Below, in pieces: positions 26,437 to 35,349 of a stretch of 64,000 nt of DNA. How positions within the stretch are numbered: the stretch's first letter is position 1; each line of letters opens with the position of its first letter. The stretch is from NCBI RefSeq assembly GCF_001580365.1, contig NZ_CP014482.1:1-64000 (forward strand). The letters run 5' to 3'. The stretch comes from Kocuria turfanensis (GTDB lineage Bacteria > Actinomycetota > Actinomycetes > Actinomycetales > Micrococcaceae). Both the position numbers and the translations under genes were made by a program. A model generated the notes under the pieces. It made no database searches and was not told the DNA's origin. It worked only from the letters and a program-made list of their open reading frames with translations.

Positions 26437-27117
26437 TCAGGGCGCAAGCTGGGCGTAGACCACGTAGTTGTCCTCGAACTGGCCGGTCAACAAGTTGTAC
26501 CCGTCGCAGGTGATCAGGCGCAGCTCAGCCCCTGCGGTGTCGCCGTAGACGGCTTGGGTGTCGAAGTTGTCCTTGGAGTACTGCTCACCGCGCTGAACAA
26601 CGAACACCGCGGTGGTGCCGTCGTGGCGGGCGACCTCGATGGTGTCCCCAGGCTCGAGCTCCCGCAGGCCTGCGAAGACACCGGGGCCCCCATCGGTGGC
26701 ATTGACGTGGCCCAGCAGGATCGCCGGACCCGGCTCGCCCGGGACCGGGGACTGGTTGTACCAGGCCGCCGGTGAACCCGGCTCCCCCGGCGGCACTTCC
26801 AGGCTCCCATCGGCCCGCAACCCCAGGTGCAGCAGGGGCGAGTCGGTGCCTGTGGCGGGGATGCGCACGGACACCGGAGGGGCTTCGTCGTCGGCTTTGG
26901 GCGTCGCAGAAGGCGACGGCGTGGCAGAGGCGGACGGTGCCGGTGCCGTGGACGGTGAGGTGGCGGTCCTCGAGGGCACGGGATCAGCTGTTGCCGACGA
27001 TGTCGTTGCCGGCGGCTGGGTGCTGGCAGAACCGGTGTCGGCGCAGCCGCTGACCAACAGCAGCGTGAGCGCCGCACCGGCCAGAAGGCCGGTGCGGCGC
27101 TCACGGGCAGCACTCAT
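26437..27117 (-). CDS. Sortase, lipoprotein-like (actinobacterial class E/F type)
   Basis: The 226-residue protein has a signal peptide with a Cys lipobox (LLVSGCADTG), a Ser/Thr/Pro-rich linker and a sortase domain. Catalytic residues are visible: His in ILLGHVNATDGG, Cys in LRLITCDGYN, with an Arg expected downstream but the segment is short (FEDNYVVYAQLAP), so Arg placement is unclear. Immediately upstream on the same strand is a secreted protein with a sorting-signal-like tail, a plausible substrate. It probably attaches proteins to the cell wall or to pili. Confidence 0.85.
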   Translation of the reverse strand: MSAARERRTGLLAGAALTLLLVSGCADTGSASTQPPATTSSATADPVPSRTATSPSTAPAPSASATPSPSATPKADDEAPPVSVRIPATGTDSPLLHLGLRADGSLEVPPGEPGSPAAWYNQSPVPGEPGPAILLGHVNATDGGPGVFAGLRELEPGDTIEVARHDGTTAVFVVQRGEQYSKDNFDTQAVYGDTAGAELRLITCDGYNLLTGQFEDNYVVYAQLAP

Positions 27118-27163
27118 CACGGAGAAGGATTCCGTCCGGTCAGAATCGGTGTAGCTATCAGGC

Positions 27164-27805
27164 TCAGACCTGGGCAGCGCGGCGGCGGGCCACGATGCTC
27201 GCACCGGCGGCGGCCAGCAGGGTCAGACCACCGGCCACGGCCAGGCCGGACACGGTGTTCTCGGACTCCACGGCGACACCGGTCTCAGCCCCACCCACGG
27301 GGACCTGACCGACCTGATTGTACTGGCCGTTGCCCCAGGACTCTGGCACGTAGTCCACGATGACGTCCGTGCCACTGTCGGCCTCGTCGTCGCCGCCCTG
27401 CTCACAGGCGATGCCATCGAGGTCACGATCCAGGTGCGGAGCATAAGCCGGGTCCCCGACCGGGATGTTCACCCGGCCCGCGGCACGAGCCTCAGCGCAG
27501 TTGTCGAAACCAGCGACATCCGTCGGGGTCTCAGCAACCGGAGTGACCGGGGGAACGGAGACACCGTCATCGGGCACCAGGGCGGCGTTGTAGACAGCGC
27601 CGTCCTTCTCACACCCGACACCGTCGACGGGTTGGTCCAGGTGCGTGCCGTACCCGGGGGAACCGGCCGGAATGTTGTAGACGCCGTACTGGGCCGCCTG
27701 CGTGCAGTTGTCGAAAACGATCGGGGCCGCTGCGGCCGGAACCATCGACAGGCCGGTGAACCCGGCGGCGGCCAGCACGGCCATCCCTGCGGTGATCTTC
27801 TTCAT
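27164..27805 (-). CDS. Secreted protein with two excalibur calcium-binding domains and C-terminal anchor
   Basis: The 213-residue product has a signal peptide (MKKITAGMAVLAAAGFTGLS), two excalibur domains (FDNCTQAAQYGVYNIPAG with VDGVGCE; FDNCAEARAAGRVNIPVG with LDGIACE) and an end made of GGAETG, a hydrophobic stretch and a basic RRR tail. That end resembles a sortase signal of the LAETG kind with the first residue altered. The sortase gene lies 47 bp downstream, so the pair may form an operon. The extracellular role of the excalibur domain is calcium binding; the biological target is unknown. Confidence 0.85.
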   Translation of the reverse strand: MKKITAGMAVLAAAGFTGLSMVPAAAAPIVFDNCTQAAQYGVYNIPAGSPGYGTHLDQPVDGVGCEKDGAVYNAALVPDDGVSVPPVTPVAETPTDVAGFDNCAEARAAGRVNIPVGDPAYAPHLDRDLDGIACEQGGDDEADSGTDVIVDYVPESWGNGQYNQVGQVPVGGAETGVAVESENTVSGLAVAGGLTLLAAAGASIVARRRAAQV

Positions 27806-28643
27806 TGTGTCCCCTTTGAACGAAAGCAAATGGATGTATCTGGATCCTATGGACTGGGATCGACTCTTGTGGGGACACCACGACTTTCCGGTCGTCGCAG
27901 TGCTATGGAACCCGTAAATCTAGGCCTTCTTGCACCCGACCCAGGCGTCAGTGTTGTGGATTCCTGCTCCGTGGACGCCGTGAGGGCTGCTTGCAGTCCC
28001 CCTGAAAGGGGACATGTCCACCACCGCACGGGTAGGTGTGCGATAGCCCCATGAGTCCTCGCCACCATGAGCTGCCTCAGCAAGTAGGAGCCGCCGCACG
28101 CATCGACGCTCATGGGCGTTCCTTTGAGCTAGGTCATCCCGAAGGGCCGTGCGGGCTCATCGGCCGGCAAGACCAGCAAGACCAGATTGCCGGGCACCGG
28201 GGCCGGAGGACATGACTTCGTGCCAGGTCGCCGGGGACTACCCGCCTCTACAGGGCCGAACGCGTTGACCCCTCGTCCCTTTGGCACAGGACAGGTACCC
28301 GCTCAACTCTTCCGGAGATCAACGACGTACATCACACATGTCAGGCGTCGCCGTGCTGGGGAGGATCCGTGACGTGGGCTGATGCCCGTGCGAACCAGCA
28401 ACACGGTAAAGATCGGACACCCTAGTAATTTGCAGATGCTACCAAGTGGTATTTCTTTGACTGTCGTCCTCCATCGCATCGAAGTCCAAGACCGGCAAAG
28501 TCATCTCCGTCTCCTGAGGCCGTGGCACTGGCGGGCGCAGGACGGTGGCGTTGTGATCAGTAACGGCCACGAAGACGAGTAGCACACAGGGACGACCGGC
28601 TGGATGGTTTCCCCTCCCCCACCGAGCACAGGAAACACCACCC
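27806..28643. other. Long gap between divergent exported-protein genes
   Basis: About 840 bp. It must hold the promoters of the excalibur gene (minus) and the metalloprotease (plus). A 21-codon minus-strand frame at 28439-28504 has a good ribosome site (GGAGACGGAG) but no recognised features. No other gene is supported. Confidence 0.45.
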
Positions 28644-29858
28644 ATGACCCCCCACCGTGGCCTGCCCGACCCCCTGCCGCCGTTGCCCAAGTCCCCCTCC
28701 GGGCGCACCCCACAGTGGGTGATCGATGAGGCCCTGAGCCGACAAAACGGGTCTGCTGCGGCCGGCCAACGTCGGCGCCGCCGTCGGGCCGACCGGACCA
28801 TGAACCGGGAGACGCCGGTCTCGGACTGGCGCCGCTGGGAGCCTCCAGTGTCGGACCGTAGTCCCCGCCGGAACTCATGGGGAATGACCCTTCTGGTGCT
28901 CACGCTCGTCGTGGGAGTACCGGCGATCGGTGGATACCTCGTGCTGCCCCATGTCCAGGAGCGACTGATCAGCGCCTCCTCCACCCCGGCACTACCATCC
29001 CCGCCACCACAGGATCCCGGCCCCGCCTCCGGGCCCGCGGAGCAGGCCGCACATGAACCGCCGATCGACATCACCACCGTCCATCCCGTGCCCGAGGGGG
29101 ACGTCATCGTGGGACCTGCCGATCTCGACGTCCCAGGGCATTCCACGGATGGGCGCATCCCGGTGCCGGCGGACGCCGACAACGCCTACGGCCCCTCGGC
29201 CGGGGTGGACTCAGCCGCCCACCCCCTCGGGAGGCCCCCGGTTGTGCCCGACACCGGTGGGTACAGCCTGCTGGCCACCCAGAGCCCCGGGGACCAGGTC
29301 GTCGCCTACGATCCGTGCCGCCCGATCCGCTATGTCGTGCGCCCCGATGGCGCCCCCGCCGGTGGACAGCAACTGCTCGAACAAGCCATCGCGGAGATTT
29401 CGGCGGCCACTGGGTTGCAGTTCCTCGACGACGGCCCCACCACAGAGGCACCCCGGCAGGACCGGGAGCCCTACCAGCCCGAGCGCTACGGTGAACGCTG
29501 GGCGCCCGTGCTCATCACCTGGTCCACCCCGACGGAATACCCGGACCTGGCCGGCGAGGTCGTCGGCCTGGGCGGCAGCACCTCCCTGCAGGTCGGCAAC
29601 AGCCCGCACGCCTACGTCACCGGTCTCATGACCCTCGACGCCCCCGACCTGCAAGAGACACTTCAGCACCCTGCAGGAGCCGAGATTGTCCGGGCCGTCA
29701 TCATGCACGAACTCGGTCACGTGCTCGGCCTGGGCCACGTCGAGGACCCCACCCACCTGATGCACGGGGTGAGCACTGAGCACAACACCGCCCTCACCGC
29801 CGGCGACCGGGCCGGACTGGCCAAGCTCGGCGCCGGCCAATGCGTTCCCCAGCTCTAG
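28644..29858 (+). CDS. Membrane-anchored matrixin-like zinc metalloprotease
   Basis: The 404-residue protein has a basic cytosolic start (about 75 residues), one transmembrane segment (TLLVLTLVVGVPAIGGYLVL) and a Pro-rich extracellular stalk. The catalytic motif is HELGHVLGLGHVEDPTHLMH near residue 355: HExxHxxGxxH followed by the Met-turn, as in matrixins/metzincins. It would cleave extracellular proteins or wall-linked substrates. A GGAAA site precedes the ATG. It is followed by a stem-loop. Confidence 0.88.
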   Translation: MTPHRGLPDPLPPLPKSPSGRTPQWVIDEALSRQNGSAAAGQRRRRRRADRTMNRETPVSDWRRWEPPVSDRSPRRNSWGMTLLVLTLVVGVPAIGGYLVLPHVQERLISASSTPALPSPPPQDPGPASGPAEQAAHEPPIDITTVHPVPEGDVIVGPADLDVPGHSTDGRIPVPADADNAYGPSAGVDSAAHPLGRPPVVPDTGGYSLLATQSPGDQVVAYDPCRPIRYVVRPDGAPAGGQQLLEQAIAEISAATGLQFLDDGPTTEAPRQDREPYQPERYGERWAPVLITWSTPTEYPDLAGEVVGLGGSTSLQVGNSPHAYVTGLMTLDAPDLQETLQHPAGAEIVRAVIMHELGHVLGLGHVEDPTHLMHGVSTEHNTALTAGDRAGLAKLGAGQCVPQL

Positions 29859-29950
29859 CGAAAGCCCCGTCCAAGGGAGGCTTATCAGATGCACGCCTGG
29901 CCTCCTCACCCGACCCCCCCCCAGTACACTCGGCGGTGATCGATGAGCGT

Positions 29951-29982
29951 GATCGTCACCCTCCTCAGATGAGGTGACGATC
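29951..29982 (+). terminator. Stem-loop after the metalloprotease gene
   Basis: GATCGTCACC and GGTGACGATC form perfect 10-bp arms with a 12-base loop, followed by GCTTTCG. It is a likely terminator, though 90 bp past the stop codon; it could also be a regulatory stem of the next gene's leader. Confidence 0.5.
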
Positions 29983-30122
29983 GCTTTCGATACTTGCTGG
30001 AGCGACCGTAACAGTCCGCGCGCACGACGAAATGGGGGCCCGGTGACCACCGCGCCCCGGTTTCTCGAGGCGACACTGTGAGAGCCTGGGTCCGTTCGCA
30101 TCCCCTCCCCCATGGAGTTCCC

Positions 30123-30611
30123 GTGAGTGCTGCCAGCACGCCCAATGCTGTGCTGGGCGAGGTCCCGGTCGTGGGCTCCTTCGCCGTGGCTGCCCAGCTG
30201 CGGAAGACCACCGCCGGCACCACCGCCCGGGTAATCGTGGCCCTACCCGAGGACGTGAAAATCACCCCTGCCGCCCTGGTGCCAGCACTGCTGAGCCTGG
30301 GCCAGCAGGTCCTGCTCGACTACCGACTCAGCGGCCACGAGCTGCCCGAGGTGGAGGTCACCGCCGTGGAACGGGTCGAGACCGCCCCGACAACAGTCAC
30401 GGCAACCGGGTTCGCCCTCGGGGTCATCAACGATTTGGCGGCCAGGCGCTCGGCCATCGCCGTGGACTCGGACCTGCTGCTGGGCAACGACGGCGGTGTC
30501 CTGCTGATCGCCGCCACCCTTCTCGCCGGCGCCGAACACCTCCTGGAAGCCGGAGACCACTCCACCGACCGGCCCGCCCCGACCCGGAGTCGGTCCCACC
30601 ACCGCCGCTGA
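30123..30611 (+). CDS. Hypothetical protein, possibly frameshifted at its end
   Basis: The 162-residue product starts at GTG with GGAG upstream. It is rich in Ala, Val and Thr, with a strand-helix look (TARVIVALPEDVKITPAALV; EVEVTAVERVETAPTTVTAT). Not recognised. After the stop at 30611, a different frame reads on in a coding-like way (PPPPLIYGNTWYRHLEDPGP) to 30754. Either a second small ORF overlaps the end or one base was lost near 30580 and the real C terminus is longer. Confidence 0.5.
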   Translation: MSAASTPNAVLGEVPVVGSFAVAAQLRKTTAGTTARVIVALPEDVKITPAALVPALLSLGQQVLLDYRLSGHELPEVEVTAVERVETAPTTVTATGFALGVINDLAARRSAIAVDSDLLLGNDGGVLLIAATLLAGAEHLLEAGDHSTDRPAPTRSRSHHRR

Positions 30612-30871
30612 TCTATGGCAACACCTGGTACCGCCACCTGGAGGACCCCGGGCCTGCCAGCCGCGCTCTGCCCCGGAGCGCCCATCACGAGGCGGCCGTG
30701 GATGCTGTCCCTCTCCCCACTGGTGCGGTGCGGTCTCCGTCGAAGAACCGCTGAGCCAGCCTTGAAACACAGAGCCTGTCACCGGCATGGTCTACGCAAG
30801 ACTGAAGTGACTCCTCATCAGACGGACATATCCGGCTCTACATGAAACCGACCTCACCACTCTCAAGCGCG
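30612..30871. other. Gap between a hypothetical gene and the end of repA
   Basis: The first 140 bp are coding-like in an alternative frame (see the preceding gene). The rest is a convergent intergenic space without a clear terminator. Confidence 0.4.
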
Positions 30872-32254
30872 TCAATGAGGTCGGGCTCGCGGAGGTCGAC
30901 CGATTGCGCGCTGAAGAGTGGCCCAGACACGCGGCTCTGAAGGTCGGATAGGAGGCAGGACTTCTGGGCTGCGATAAATGGCGCCTTCGTCCATGCGCAG
31001 CGTTGGTTCAGCTGGCGTTTCGGCAGACTCAGGGTCAGGGACTGCACCGGTGTCCGCAGGAATCGATGCAGAGTGCCCCCATTCGGCGCTTTCCGACTGG
31101 TCAGATGGCAAAGCGCCGGGCTGCTCCTGCCTGGACATTCTTGAAGCTACAGGTGGTGTGATGGTCTCGGCACCCTCCACCGCCCGAGCTAACCAACGAC
31201 CTACCGTCTTGACGGAGGCTCGCATCAGCTCGGCGATCGCCTGCTTCGATTCCCCCGCCAGGTGCAGGGCTTGGGCCTTCAGCGCTTTCGCATCGGTCAT
31301 TGCAGAGCGCACGGTGCGGCCAGTCGCCGCGTTGGCTGCCGCTGCCTCAGCCTTCGCCTCCGAGGTGGCTTTGCCCCCTACCCGGCCCTTCCGTGATAGG
31401 AACTGGTTTTTTTTGCCTCCATGGCTAGACGTACGCGGTCGGCCGTTGCCCTTGCGTGCCTGACGGCACGCGGAGGCAGACAGCGCCCGGACTTCCTTGT
31501 CTGGCAACGGGTGCTCGAGGTCTCGATTGAGCGTTCGGGCATACGCCAGCGCATCAGGTTCGTGTGGCTCGCGCTCCTCCCCGAGCCACCGGGTCCAGAG
31601 CCACCGCAGGGTCTTACGGAACAGAGAGCAGTTGCGCCCAGAGGTGTTGGCAATCGCCTGCTGCACTACTCGCGACTGCTTGGCTCTGTCCGGAGTGGGT
31701 TGCCATGCCGAGACGGCTGGTCCGTCGAGGATCTCGTCGTGAAACGGATCGACGTAGGACTTCATGTGGTCCATCAACTCCCCCAGATGCCACGGAGTGG
31801 CCCTGTTCCCCCAGTAGACCTTCCCCACCGGGTTGCGGGCAGATGGATTCTGAACCAGGAATCGGGTGAAGTTCTCGTCGCCGTAGACCAACCGAGTTAG
31901 GGAACGTAATACCGAGTCGGCGTACTGCTTCGGGCCGGGACGGTGACCACGACCGACGAAGACCGGGTCGATCGCCCAGCCTGCCTGAGCATGACCAGAC
32001 TCGGGCTTGTGGATGATCCAGGTGGCCGGTGGCACGGCGGGATGCATCAGCAGCATGAGCGCGTCGCAACGGTCCACGTCGACCACCAGAAAGTTGATGT
32101 TGTCGGCCGGGTTGATCTGGACATAGGGGAACTCGACCACGGACTGACCGTTGTTCGGCAAAGCCTGGTGCTTGGTGTACCCGGCCCTGAAATAGGTCAG
32201 GCGGTGGTGCGTGATCCATCTGCTGGCCGGGCTCGTCTCCTGCCTCGGAGGCAA
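30872..32254 (-). CDS. repA: Plasmid replication initiator RepA (replicase family)
   Basis: The 460-residue protein resembles the replicase family of theta-replicating actinobacterial and ColE2-like plasmids: a catalytic-type start (NFLVVDVDRCDALMLLMHPA, then ATWIIHKPESGHAQAGWAID), a helical PriCT-like middle (HLGELMDHMKSYVDPFHDEI), and a C-terminal HTH (KQAIAELMRASVKTVGRWLA). It should bind the origin and prime leading-strand synthesis. The likely start is TTG at 32254; family members start close to this point. A run of eight A on the coding strand (T8 at 31407-31414) lies mid-gene. A small RHH gene sits upstream and may control copy number. Confidence 0.85.
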   Translation of the reverse strand: MPPRQETSPASRWITHHRLTYFRAGYTKHQALPNNGQSVVEFPYVQINPADNINFLVVDVDRCDALMLLMHPAVPPATWIIHKPESGHAQAGWAIDPVFVGRGHRPGPKQYADSVLRSLTRLVYGDENFTRFLVQNPSARNPVGKVYWGNRATPWHLGELMDHMKSYVDPFHDEILDGPAVSAWQPTPDRAKQSRVVQQAIANTSGRNCSLFRKTLRWLWTRWLGEEREPHEPDALAYARTLNRDLEHPLPDKEVRALSASACRQARKGNGRPRTSSHGGKKNQFLSRKGRVGGKATSEAKAEAAAANAATGRTVRSAMTDAKALKAQALHLAGESKQAIAELMRASVKTVGRWLARAVEGAETITPPVASRMSRQEQPGALPSDQSESAEWGHSASIPADTGAVPDPESAETPAEPTLRMDEGAIYRSPEVLPPIRPSEPRVWATLQRAIGRPPRARPH

Positions 32255-32436
32255 GATTCCTAGCAGATCAAGGACTTCGTCTGGGCATGGGGGTATGGCG
32301 TCAGGGGCCCAGGGTGCTAATCTGGACGTAACGCACCCCCGGTGTGATAGGGCAAGAAATCACTCCGGTGCTATATGCGAAGCAGACCAACAGGTTTGGC
32401 GACTCAGGTGGTCGGCTTCGAGAATTGTTTTGAGAG

Positions 32437-32460
32437 GGACCCGTCTGGGAAGGCGGGTCC
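32437..32460 (+). terminator. Strong terminator facing the repA leader
   Basis: GGACCCG and CGGGTCC pair around a 10-base loop and are followed by TTTCT, giving a clear terminator for plus-strand transcripts. No plus-strand gene ends here, so it may terminate an antisense RNA that overlaps the repA start. The alternative is that it ends transcription coming from the left. Confidence 0.65.
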
Positions 32461-32480
32461 TTTCTCATGCAGTCATGGGA

Positions 32481-32726
32481 TCAGGCGATACGTCGTTCCT
32501 CCAGATTGATCGTCTGCTGCTCGGGCTTCGTTGACGACATGGCCGTACGGTCCAACCAGTCGGTAATAATTTCGACTGCCAGGTCATTGGCGGTAGTGCC
32601 ACGGGACTCCACGATGTCCCAAAACTGGTTGTACCGGTCAATGGGAAGGTTCGCAGATACCTTCTGTCGCTCGCCCTTGGACGGGCGGCCGCCACGGGGA
32701 CTGCGCGTACGAGGCATAGTCGTCAT
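32481..32726 (-). CDS. Small ribbon-helix-helix-like protein upstream of repA
   Basis: The 81-residue protein has a basic start (RTRSPRGGRPSKGERQKVSA) followed by a strand and two helices (NLPIDRYNQFWDIVESRGTT, then LAVEIITDWLDR), the RHH pattern. It is co-directional with repA, ending about 225 bp before it. Small RHH proteins next to rep genes often repress rep transcription, so a copy-control role is likely but not shown. Confidence 0.7.
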   Translation of the reverse strand: MTTMPRTRSPRGGRPSKGERQKVSANLPIDRYNQFWDIVESRGTTANDLAVEIITDWLDRTAMSSTKPEQQTINLEERRIA

Positions 32727-32886
32727 GGTTGGAAGTATGTCAGTCGAACGACATCGTTTCCAGAAACACGCTGCATGAGTTTCCAAATTTCCCAGTCAAC
32801 GTTGGCGTGTCCCAGGTGGTGGCAGGTTAGCTCTTCGAGTCAGCCGGTGGCCGCGGATCTGGCCGGCGAGAATTCGGAGATGGGCC

Positions 32887-33063
32887 GACTGCGTCATCGA
32901 CCTGGACATCGCCGAGAACGGCCGCCGGGTGGTGATCGAGCTCAACGGGCTCCTCAACGCCGGGCTCTACGCCTCCGACCCGGTGCTCGTTGTCCAGGCC
33001 CTGGTCGCCCGGCCCGGGGCAGTACGTGCGCTGGATGTGTGGTCACACACGTGGGTGGCATGA
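32887..33063 (+). pseudogene. ATP-grasp-like C-terminal fragment
   Basis: The frame reads DCVIDLDIAENGRRVVIELN, then LLNAGLYASDPVLVVQALVA to a TGA at 33061. This fits the metal-binding C-terminal end of ATP-grasp proteins (VIEL/VIEAN followed by ADPVxVxxALxxR). No N-terminal part is found upstream. It is a remnant of a larger gene lost by rearrangement. Confidence 0.5.
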
Positions 33064-33144
33064 GTACTCAGCAAATGACCCCTCCCCCACTACCGTCACA
33101 CCCTGCCCACCGCCGCCGACGTCCACCGCTGGTGCGAAGACGTC

Positions 33145-33426
33145 GTGCTGATGGGTGAGTCGTCCGCCATCGAGCGCGACGTCGACCTCCACCCGTCCAC
33201 CTTCGAGAACTACTTCATCCAGCTCGACGCCCACCGCACCTTCGTCGAGGTCTGCGGCATCATCGCTGACACCGAGCTCACCAGTTCGCTGGTGGCCGCC
33301 CGGCGCGACCTGGTGCTACACGCCACCGAGCTGCACTATGACTGGGACGAGCTATACGAGGTCGGCCAGCATCTCGCAAAGGCCAAGATGCCACTGGCGA
33401 TCCAGCACTTCCCAAGTGATTCCTGA
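33145..33426 (+). CDS. Hypothetical protein, possibly the tail of a longer gene
   Basis: The 93-residue frame (ATG alternative at 33151) continues open upstream to 33079 without a start codon, reading HYRHTLPTAADVHRWCEDVV. This suggests the start was lost. The content (DVDLHPSTFENYFIQLDAHR, then YDWDELYEVGQHLAKAKMPL) has good codon bias. No family is recognised. No clear ribosome site. Confidence 0.45.
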   Translation: MLMGESSAIERDVDLHPSTFENYFIQLDAHRTFVEVCGIIADTELTSSLVAARRDLVLHATELHYDWDELYEVGQHLAKAKMPLAIQHFPSDS

Positions 33427-33500
33427 CCGTCCACCACGACGACCGACGGCCCGCCGTCTCCATAGGGGACAGGCCGTCGGCCTGCGTGGGAGCATTGTTG

Positions 33501-33536
33501 TGTTCTACTTGTTGTACCTGTTCCACATGTTGAACT
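33501..33536 (-). repeat. Four tandem 9-bp repeats downstream of the parB-like gene
   Basis: On the plus strand the units are TGTTCTACT, TGTTGTACC, TGTTCCACA and TGTTGAACT. Reverse-complemented they fit the consensus NGTNNAACA also found in arrays upstream of parA (35350-36110). They are candidate binding sites for the RHH partition protein. Confidence 0.8.
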
Positions 33537-33562
33537 TATGCACCCAGTCAACCATGCGCCGG

Positions 33563-34591
33563 TCAGCGGGCGTGCTTGAGTTTGCCCTTCAGCGGCGGGA
33601 ACTGGGTGACGTTCGCCCGGATCAGGGCCTGGCCGATCGCTACGGCTACCGCCTCGCGGACGAACGCCGACTTGTTTACCTGCCAGCCCTCCATCTCGGC
33701 TCGGTCAAGCTCGGCCATCAGCTGGTGGTGGAGGTCGTAGGGCAGCACGACGTTGTAGGAGATCTTCCTTCCGCCGTCATCCGGCGGCGGAGCGGACTGC
33801 AGCGCCGTCTCCCGCTCCTCCGGGCTCAGGGCCAGGTGCTGATGCACCGCCCGCTGCAACCAGCGGACGAAGGACGTCGGCCCGCCGCCGGGGATCCGGT
33901 GCTTGTCGGAGGAATACGCCCGCTTAGCGTGGTCCAGGGAGGTGCGTGAGAACGAGACTCCGATCGGGACGGTGGTGGCCCGCGGGCCCGCCAAGGGATG
34001 CGAGTACCGCTCGAGGCCCCTGACAGCCTCGGAGTCTGCGACGGCGAGCCCGCTCGGATGGATAGCGGGTGCTGACATGGCACTCCCCTCCCCCATCGGC
34101 TCCGCGGTCGGCACCACATTTTCGGTCTTCTCTCGAGTAGCAAGCTCCGGTCGCCTGGTCTCTCCGGCCGGCACCTGAGCTGGGACCTCGTCCTCGAGCG
34201 CCGGCTGCTCGGCGTGCTGCTGCGCGTCGTCGAGGGTCTGCCCGTTGGACCGCGGCTTCAAGATCTCGGCCACCGGCCACTCCCCCACCACCTCATCGGA
34301 GCCTTCCCCCACCGGCTCGGCGGTCACTGCCGGCACCAGAGTCCCCTCCCCCACCGGCAAGGTGACGGGTCCGGGCGTCGGCGCGGTCTCGTTCGCCAGC
34401 GTCTCGGCAGCCTGCTCGAAGACCGTGATGTCGGCCGACTCGTCGGAGCCGGCGGTGCTGCTGCGCTGGTTGGCTCTGGCATCCAAAAGCTGCTCGTCAC
34501 GCAGGTGCTGCTGCTCCAGGGCTTCGTCGCGCACCTGGTTGCGGGTCTTCTTGCCCACCAGCTTGTTCACGCGCTTGGTCGGCATCGTCAC
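33563..34591 (-). CDS. ParB-like centromere-binding protein with two ribbon-helix-helix domains
   Basis: The 342-residue protein overlaps the end of parA (GTGA), starting at GTG 34591 or ATG 34585. Residues 1-60 are basic and helical, perhaps the part that stimulates ParA. Residues 60-200 are a Pro/Glu-rich linker with repeated GEG motifs (LPVGEGTL, EPVGEGSDE, EPMGEGSAM). The C-terminal third has two strand-helix-helix units (TTVPIGVSFSRTSLDHAKRA; KISYNVVLPYDLHHQLMAEL) typical of RHH DNA-binding proteins. It would bind the 9-bp arrays on both sides. It does not resemble classical HTH-type ParB. Confidence 0.75.
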   Translation of the reverse strand: MTMPTKRVNKLVGKKTRNQVRDEALEQQHLRDEQLLDARANQRSSTAGSDESADITVFEQAAETLANETAPTPGPVTLPVGEGTLVPAVTAEPVGEGSDEVVGEWPVAEILKPRSNGQTLDDAQQHAEQPALEDEVPAQVPAGETRRPELATREKTENVVPTAEPMGEGSAMSAPAIHPSGLAVADSEAVRGLERYSHPLAGPRATTVPIGVSFSRTSLDHAKRAYSSDKHRIPGGGPTSFVRWLQRAVHQHLALSPEERETALQSAPPPDDGGRKISYNVVLPYDLHHQLMAELDRAEMEGWQVNKSAFVREAVAVAIGQALIRANVTQFPPLKGKLKHAR

Positions 34592-35349
34592 GCCTCCCCA
34601 ATCAGGGAGCCGAACACCCTTGCGTAGTCCTTAGCCGGATTCGACTTGGGATCGTACTGGCCCACCGGCATGGCCGAGCGTGTCGCATCACGAGCTGCGA
34701 TGCCCTCACGGATCGGATCAGTGACCTTCGTGGACTCCCCGTACTCCTCGCGCAGCGTCAGCACGAGCTCACGGTCCAGCAGACGGCGGCCGTCGTAGCG
34801 CGTGGGGATGATCGCGCCGATCTTCAGCCCCCTGTTGATCCGCGGCGCCAGCCGCTTCTCGATCACCGACTCGAAGTAGTCGACCTGCGTGTACGCCTCC
34901 ACGTCGCACACCACAGGGGCGATGAGGTACTCCGCCGCTGCCATTCCGGTAATGCTGAGGTCGCTCATGGCCGGCGGGGTGTCAATCACGACGTCGTCGT
35001 AGCGATCGGCCACGTCTGGCAGGAGGTCCCGTAGCGAGGTGATGAGGTCGTCAACACTGTTCACATCGACCAGAGACAGGTCGTGCTGGCCGACCAGCAC
35101 CTCGACGCCCTCGATGTCAGGCGCCTCGGTCGCAGCCTCTTCGATGGTCATCCTGGCGGTCAGCACATCTGCGGCTGTGCCGTTGAACTCCGTGGCATCG
35201 GTGAAGCCCAGGCGCTGCGTCAGCGTGCCCTGCATGTCCAGGTCGACGGCTAGGACTCGCCGGCCTCGCTGGGCCAGTGTCCAGATCAGTTCGGCCGCGG
35301 TGGTGGTCTTGGTCGTTCCGCCCTTGGGGAAGGCGACGGTGTAGATCAT
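34588..35349 (-). CDS. parA: ParA-type partition ATPase
   Basis: The 253-residue protein has the deviant Walker A motif FPKGGTTKTTTAAELI near residue 7, DLDMQGTLTQRLG after it, and Walker B VVIDTPPAM near residue 127. It lacks an N-terminal HTH, so it is a type Ib-like ParA whose operon is regulated by the partner protein. It should drive plasmid segregation. The start lies next to a large block of 9-bp repeats, consistent with autoregulation through them. It is cotranscribed with the parB-like gene. Confidence 0.92.
   Translation of the reverse strand: MIYTVAFPKGGTTKTTTAAELIWTLAQRGRRVLAVDLDMQGTLTQRLGFTDATEFNGTAADVLTARMTIEEAATEAPDIEGVEVLVGQHDLSLVDVNSVDDLITSLRDLLPDVADRYDDVVIDTPPAMSDLSITGMAAAEYLIAPVVCDVEAYTQVDYFESVIEKRLAPRINRGLKIGAIIPTRYDGRRLLDRELVLTLREEYGESTKVTDPIREGIAARDATRSAMPVGQYDPKSNPAKDYARVFGSLIGEA

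Noticed and set aside
28439..28504. 21-codon minus-strand frame with a good ribosome site, possibly a peptide precursor
   Set aside because: No leader/core pattern, no maturation genes nearby and too short to support by itself.
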